From Sphingomonas sp. Leaf343 (lineage in GTDB: Bacteria > Pseudomonadota > Alphaproteobacteria > Sphingomonadales > Sphingomonadaceae): a DNA stretch of 64,000 bases. Location of the stretch: assembly GCF_001423765.1 (NCBI RefSeq), contig NZ_LMPG01000017.1, positions 1 to 64,000 of the forward strand. Direction: 5' to 3'. Below are positions 63,226-64,000 of this stretch, piece after piece. A program made the position numbers and the translations under genes. The notes below the pieces were generated by a model. That model made no database searches, was not told where the DNA came from, and saw only the letters and a list, made by a program, of their open reading frames with translations. Position 1 is the first letter of the stretch; each line of letters starts with the position of its first letter.

Positions 63226-64000
63226 ACTTGGCGTCGGCCGAATCGGCCGGGGTTGCCAGCGCGGGTGATTCGGGCTCGGTCCTTACGCGCCGGGAGATGA
63301 CGACGCTGACCGGTGCGGTCTTGCGCCCCCGCCCCGTCTTGACCGCCGGCTTCTCGGGAGTTTCCGCATCCGCCGCGGTTTCGATCAGCGCGATGTCGTA
63401 ATCGGGAATCGTATCGGTGCCGGCGATCTGCTTCAGCGCGGCACGGAAGTTCGACAGCGGGTTCTGGTAGCCGATCTGGAGGCGGAAGGTCGCCAGATCG
63501 ATCTCCAGCCGCGCCACGCCGTCCGGCCCGTCCTCGCAAGTCGAGCGCGCGACCTCGTAGATGCGCCGCTCGATCGGGCCGAGCTGGAAATAGGCGGCGG
63601 CATAGTCGAGCACCTGGCGGTCGCGCAGGATCGCGCGGAACAGCCAGTCGCACAGCCGCACCTTCACCGCCTTCAGCCGACGCTCGCCGGTCTTGGTGCG
63701 CGAATAATGCAGCCGCGCTTCCGACAGCCACGAGAAGAAGCCCTCCTCCCCCTCCCCGCCCGCTTCGATGTTGGTCTTGATCTGCGTGCCCTGCAGCCGC
63801 TCCAGCGCCTCCGACAGCCGGCCATAGGAGCGCGCCGAGTGGTTGGCCCCGGTGACCGAGAACAGGTCGTGCGCGGTGAAGACGAAATCCTGCGCGACAT
63901 CCTCCCCCGCCTCGATCTTCGCGGCCATCAGGCTGGCGATGTAGAGTACGATCTCCTTGTCGTAGATCGTCGCGACGCCGCTGGCGGACGGACGCACCTC
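63224..64000 (-). CDS. repA: Plasmid replication initiator (RPA family), 5' end cut by window edge
   Basis: At least 257 residues of a plasmid initiator of the RPA (PF10134) type; the frame is open to the edge, so the true start lies outside. Recognisable segments are SGVATIYDKEIVLYIASLMA, SARSYGRLSEALERLQGTQI with KTNIEAGG, and RVLDYAAAYFQLGPIERRIY-like text (here DRQVLDYAAAYFQLGPIERR), followed by LATFRLQIGYQNPLSNFRAA. The C-terminus is Lys/Arg- and Pro-rich. It binds iterons and starts replication; iterons lie directly at its 3' end. This makes the window part of an independently replicating molecule. Confidence 0.88.
   Translation of the reverse strand, partial: EVRPSASGVATIYDKEIVLYIASLMAAKIEAGEDVAQDFVFTAHDLFSVTGANHSARSYGRLSEALERLQGTQIKTNIEAGGEGEEGFFSWLSEARLHYSRTKTGERRLKAVKVRLCDWLFRAILRDRQVLDYAAAYFQLGPIERRIYEVARSTCEDGPDGVARLEIDLATFRLQIGYQNPLSNFRAALKQIAGTDTIPDYDIALIETAADAETPEKPAVKTGRGRKTAPVSVVISRRVRTEPESPALATPADSADAK

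Overview
The window reads as part of a plasmid or chromid from a GC-rich alphaproteobacterium, most likely a sphingomonad (Sphingomonas or a relative). The evidence is a replication/partition block at the right end (RPA-type initiator beside four iterons, a second helix-turn-helix replication-type protein, ParA and a small ribbon-helix-helix partner), a PEP-CTERM tail of the PEPxxWALMIxGFG kind common in sphingomonads, and the gene order of the exosortase block. No sequence search was possible, so the genus is an inference. No tRNA, rRNA or CRISPR array was seen.

Almost everything else makes, exports or trims extracellular polysaccharide. From left to right: the tail of a UDP-glucose dehydrogenase (3-122); two acyltransferases on AT-rich DNA with a transposase remnant between them (256-3978); and a rightward operon (4128-14864) of PilZ protein, small unknown protein, exosortase, EpsI, EpsD, EpsL-type barrel, EpsE (Wza-like), EpsF (Wzz-like), EpsG (kinase-like), polymerase/ligase and flippase. 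A leftward group (24946-14855) follows with Gmd and Fcl (GDP-L-fucose), a WcaI-like glycosyltransferase, a large RTX protein carrying a GH16 hydrolase, an acyltransferase and a GT2 glycosyltransferase. Then come a GT2 gene, a second leftward group (WcaF-like acetyltransferase, glycosyltransferase, GH16 lipoprotein), a PEP-CTERM protein that is a likely exosortase substrate, and a phosphoglycosyltransferase. This is polysaccharide system 1.

The middle (31-39 kb) holds two insertion sequences, IS5-type and IS630-type, followed by a leftward group: an O-antigen ligase-like protein, a repeat-rich membrane-anchored protein, a beta-helix protein ending in a peptidase S74 self-cleaving chaperone, and a DUF6492-type glycosyltransferase. 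The IS630-type element sits exactly in the stop codon of the last gene.

The second large rightward locus (39.1-60.8 kb) is a separate Wzy-type system: Wzc kinase, every enzyme needed to make CMP-pseudaminic acid (PseB, PseC, PseF, a PseG-PseH fusion, PseI), a WbpG/PseA-like amidotransferase with its own HisH/HisF pair, a methyltransferase, a 2-oxoglutarate dioxygenase, a KpsC/S-like transferase, Wzx, two hexapeptide acyltransferases, a candidate Wzy, two glycosyltransferases, Wza and a GumD/WcaJ-like phosphoglycosyltransferase. I infer that it builds and exports a surface polymer carrying an amidino-modified pseudaminic acid.

The right end is the replicon core. Besides the iterons I see a possible short antisense RNA (about 62899-62982) with promoter-like and terminator sequences opposite the leader of the helix-turn-helix gene, and TGTCG-type repeats just upstream of parA that look like an operator or centromere.
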